A DNA stretch of 64,000 nucleotides from assembly GCF_013394595.1 (NCBI RefSeq), contig NZ_CP053348.1, positions 124,001 to 188,000 of the forward strand. Reading direction: 5' to 3'. This stretch comes from Winogradskyella forsetii. GTDB taxonomy: Bacteria; Bacteroidota; Bacteroidia; Flavobacteriales; Flavobacteriaceae. The notes below the pieces were generated by a model. That model worked only from the letters and a program-made list of their open reading frames with translations, searched no databases and was not told the DNA's origin. Positions within the stretch are counted from its first letter, which is position 1. Each line of letters begins with the position of its first letter. Both the position numbers and the translations under genes were made by a program. Shown here piece by piece: positions 61,713 through 64,000 of the stretch.

Positions 61713-62744
61713 TCAATCATCTTTTTTCAGAATATAAGCGTAGGCTTCCATGCCTTTGGTATGGTCAAAAATTACTTTTAAAACACCAATTAGCGGTAAG
61801 GAAATAACGGCACCAACGATTCCCCAAATGGCAGAAAATAAGATAACTCCAAAAATGGTGATAAATGGATTTAAGTTGATTTCATCACCAATAATCCATG
61901 GTGTCAGTAAATAGTTTTCTATCAATTGCGCTGCACTAACAACACCAATCACAATTAACGCAGGTGTTTGGCCTGCATATAAAAAGGAAAGTATAACAGC
62001 GACGCCTCCTCCAATGAAATTACCCAAATAAGGAATAATGGAAAAAAGGGCAGCAAATAATGCTAAAAATAAGGCGTAAGGCACGGATCCAATAGTAAAT
62101 CCGAGATAGTAAATCCCGAAGAGAAATAGCATAATTTTGCCTTTTCCCAGAAAATAACCGTTCACATTATTGGCGGCATTTTTTAAAAGGGAATTTATCG
62201 CTTCGTTATTGGTAAAAAGTTTTTTAAAGAAATTAATGAATTGCTTCTTTTGCATCAAAAACAAAATGATGTAAATAAAAATAATGAAGGATTGCGATAG
62301 TAGATTCATTAATGAAGATAGAAAAGCACTAGCGAATTCTTCAGCTTTTTGAACTAGTTTTTTATTGTTCTCAATGTAATCTTTGTAATCCCAGCCCAAT
62401 TCTTTGTTTGCCCATTGGGAAAACGTATTTAATTTTTCTGTCGCTTTTTCTTTGATAGCAGGCCAGTCATCTCCCATGTTATTAATTTGCGAGCTTATAA
62501 GCCAAAAGAGCAGAGAAAAAATGATCAGCATTAACAAAACGGATACTGTAATACAAAGCCACTTAGGTAGTCCAAGTGATTTGAGTTTCTTTACAGCGAT
62601 ATCAAGTATAATAGCAATTATTGCAGCAACTAATAAGGGCATAATTAGGCTTTTACCAAAGTAAATCAGTGCCAGAATACCTCCAGTTATTAAAAGTGTC
62701 TTTATTAAATTAGTACCGGAAATATCAATTTTTGGATTGCTCAA
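61713..62744 (-). CDS. AI-2E-family permease
   Basis: A 343-residue membrane protein with about eight helices. It opens with two close helices (about 11-48; LIKTLLITGGILALIYFGKS), then has a polar loop (about 88-130) containing NMGDDWPAIKEKATEKLNTF, and a C-terminal half with LFSIIPYLGNFIGGGVAVIL and LLTPWIIGDEINLNPFITIF, the conserved PxxxG and N-P-F blocks of the AI-2 exporter/PerM family. Members export AI-2 or work as Na+/H+ antiporters; the role here is not known. Confidence 0.9.
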   Translation of the reverse strand: MSNPKIDISGTNLIKTLLITGGILALIYFGKSLIMPLLVAAIIAIILDIAVKKLKSLGLPKWLCITVSVLLMLIIFSLLFWLISSQINNMGDDWPAIKEKATEKLNTFSQWANKELGWDYKDYIENNKKLVQKAEEFASAFLSSLMNLLSQSFIIFIYIILFLMQKKQFINFFKKLFTNNEAINSLLKNAANNVNGYFLGKGKIMLFLFGIYYLGFTIGSVPYALFLALFAALFSIIPYLGNFIGGGVAVILSFLYAGQTPALIVIGVVSAAQLIENYLLTPWIIGDEINLNPFITIFGVILFSAIWGIVGAVISLPLIGVLKVIFDHTKGMEAYAYILKKDD

Positions 62745-62883
62745 AGCATTTTTTCTAAACGTGTTCAGTATAAAATTACTGGAAAATTTAGGAAAAACTG
62801 AGGTTTTAAACCAAATTCTATACTATTAATCGCTAAAAGACGCTATAAAGCAAAAGAAGAGTTCAACAAAAAAGTGTTGTGGA

Positions 62884-63597
62884 CTACATTTTAAGATAAA
62901 ATTCTTGAGTCAAATTAATGTAAGCTTCCGTATATTGATGTCGGGCAGTTTCTATGACTAACTCGGAAGTTTTAATTTCAGTTTCCTCAAACGAAAACTC
63001 TAACAAACTTCGTTTAATTTCTGAATTAGGATTCCCTTTTACATGACGTATGCGTTTAGGAAATAAGCCTACTTTTGAAGCTAAATTTACAAAGTTAGTT
63101 TCTTCTTTATAGGGGATGACCACGGAGAATAACCCTGTGTCCGATAATAAATTTACCACGGCATAAATCAAATGTTCAAAGGGCATGGCATCATTAAATC
63201 GTGCTAAATCTCTTGCTTTGCTATCCGTTTTATAATCTTCGGAATAAAAAGGTGGATTACAAATGATGAGATCGTATTTGTCTTCAATTTCTTCAACAAA
63301 TTCCAATAACGAGGCATGATAGCAAAATAGACGATCCGCCCAATCCGAGTTTTCAAAATTTTCGGAGCATTGTTCAAAGGCATCATCGTCAATTTCTAGG
63401 GCTTCGATAGTCTCTGCATCACTTCGCTGTGCAATCATTAAAGATAAGACACCAGTCCCTGCACCAATATCTAAAACGGAATAGGGATTATTCTCTATAG
63501 AAGTCCAAGCACCGAGTAAAACGCCGTCTGTACCAATTTTCATTGCACAACGGTCTTGGTTGACTGTGAATTGTTTGAATTTGAAAGGCTTTGTCAT
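62884..63597 (-). CDS. trmN6: tRNA1(Val) adenine(37)-N6-methyltransferase
   Basis: Methylates A37 of tRNA-Val using S-adenosylmethionine. The 237 residues start FKFKQFTVNQDRCAMKIGTD (about 4-23), followed by SAM motif VLDIGAGTGVLSLMIAQR, the acidic EALEIDDDAFEQ, and the catalytic ICNPPFYSED (NPPF, about 115). The start and motifs match YfiC/TrmN6. The gene begins eleven bases after the rimM stop, so both are probably co-transcribed, a tRNA-/ribosome-maturation pair. Confidence 0.92.
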   Translation of the reverse strand: MTKPFKFKQFTVNQDRCAMKIGTDGVLLGAWTSIENNPYSVLDIGAGTGVLSLMIAQRSDAETIEALEIDDDAFEQCSENFENSDWADRLFCYHASLLEFVEEIEDKYDLIICNPPFYSEDYKTDSKARDLARFNDAMPFEHLIYAVVNLLSDTGLFSVVIPYKEETNFVNLASKVGLFPKRIRHVKGNPNSEIKRSLLEFSFEETEIKTSELVIETARHQYTEAYINLTQEFYLKM

Positions 63598-63608
63598 AAA
63601 TTTGGAAT

Positions 63609-64000
63609 TTATCCCATATAAAGATCAATCAACCCTTCAGGAGTATCTACCTCGATGGTTTTATTTTTCCGATCTACCTTAACTATAAATTCATCATTCA
63701 TAGGAATAAGAATTTCGATACCATCTCTATCGATTTCAAATAAAGCTTGTGCGGTAGAATCGTTGATGCCTTTTAGAACACCAACTTTGCCATAATTTTT
63801 GTCTTTTATTGTAAAACCTATGACTTCGTGGAAATAAAATTTATCACCTTCTAGTTTAGGTAATAAATCTAGAGGTAAATACAATTCAGTTTTTATTAAA
63901 GCATCTGCATCAGCTTCCGTATTGACGTCCTCAAATTTTAAACGGAGTAGATTTGACTTATGTAATTGAGAGGATTCAATAAAGAAAGGTACCAAATTTC
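63609..64000 (-). CDS. rimM: Ribosome maturation factor RimM, partial (5' end outside window)
   Basis: The C-terminal 130 or so residues of RimM, which binds S19 and helps 30S maturation. Visible are LRLKFEDVNTEADADALIKT, ELYLPLDLLPKL, the PRC-barrel-like YFHEVIGFTIKDKNYGKVGV, and IPMNDEFIVKVDRKNKTIEV followed by the family-end TPEGLIDLYMG. About 45 N-terminal residues lie beyond position 64000, and the TTG at 63995 is not the true start. The gene is followed eleven bases later by trmN6. Confidence 0.9.
   Translation of the reverse strand, partial: NLVPFFIESSQLHKSNLLRLKFEDVNTEADADALIKTELYLPLDLLPKLEGDKFYFHEVIGFTIKDKNYGKVGVLKGINDSTAQALFEIDRDGIEILIPMNDEFIVKVDRKNKTIEVDTPEGLIDLYMG

Overview
This window is a piece of a Bacteroidota chromosome, most likely from a member of the Flavobacteriaceae. 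The evidence is AT-rich DNA, promoter-like boxes of the TAnnTTTG type instead of Shine-Dalgarno sites, a type IX secretion C-terminal sorting domain (48278-50068), many short lipoproteins with a Cys-Ser-x-Asp start, and gene orders familiar from marine flavobacteria: ftsX/DUF3098/uppP/truB; mannosyltransferase/dihydroorotase/DUF4296/epimerase/tyrS; DUF4271/hemD/pckA. I see no rRNA, tRNA, CRISPR array, phage or large mobile element.

Layout. 0-9.6 kb holds aat, tag, a thioredoxin-like gene, the leftward cell-envelope cluster ftsX-DUF3098-uppP-truB-tonB-like, then leuS, whose protein is unusually long. 9.8-15.6 kb holds ald, a membrane zinc peptidase, a Bax-inhibitor-1 homologue, an orphan Vsr-like endonuclease and an S46 dipeptidyl-peptidase. 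15.6-24.2 kb holds an aminotransferase/omega-amidase gene pair that brackets two tandem coiled-coil envelope proteins, an Ig-like lipoprotein, comF and glyS. 24-30 kb is envelope material, including a 1154-residue predicted outer-membrane barrel. 30-37 kb holds xthA, an OmpA lipoprotein, a tas-like reductase, a REP-associated transposase flanked by its hairpins, an Lrp regulator and saccharopine dehydrogenase. 37-46 kb is metabolic (pckA, hemD, pyrC-like, tyrS). 46-50 kb holds a YHS-domain gene broken by a nonsense codon, a LuxE-like protein and a secreted lamin-tail protein. 50-58 kb holds a two-component system, a glycosyltransferase, trmB, a LysE-type exporter, an alkyltransferase-like protein and an iron-sulfur/electron-transfer series (mrp, nfu, ferredoxin reductase, ferredoxin). 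58-64 kb holds envelope hydrolases, an acyl-CoA dehydrogenase, an AI-2E-family permease, trmN6 and the 3' part of rimM.

The gene content is mostly ordinary chromosome. The unusual layer is small repeats: hairpin families dispersed between genes, a 240-base mosaic of four different hairpins upstream of tas, a transposase embedded in its own REP pairs, and repeat-like segments lying in frame inside leuS (twice) and inside the large barrel gene. Other points worth checking are the enlarged leucine-specific region of LeuRS, the nonsense codon at the signal-peptide boundary of the YHS gene, and a glycosyltransferase whose conserved N-terminus lies upstream of any standard start codon. I did not find a clearly new multi-gene defence or biosynthetic system. 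All functional calls are by motif recognition only; no database search was run.
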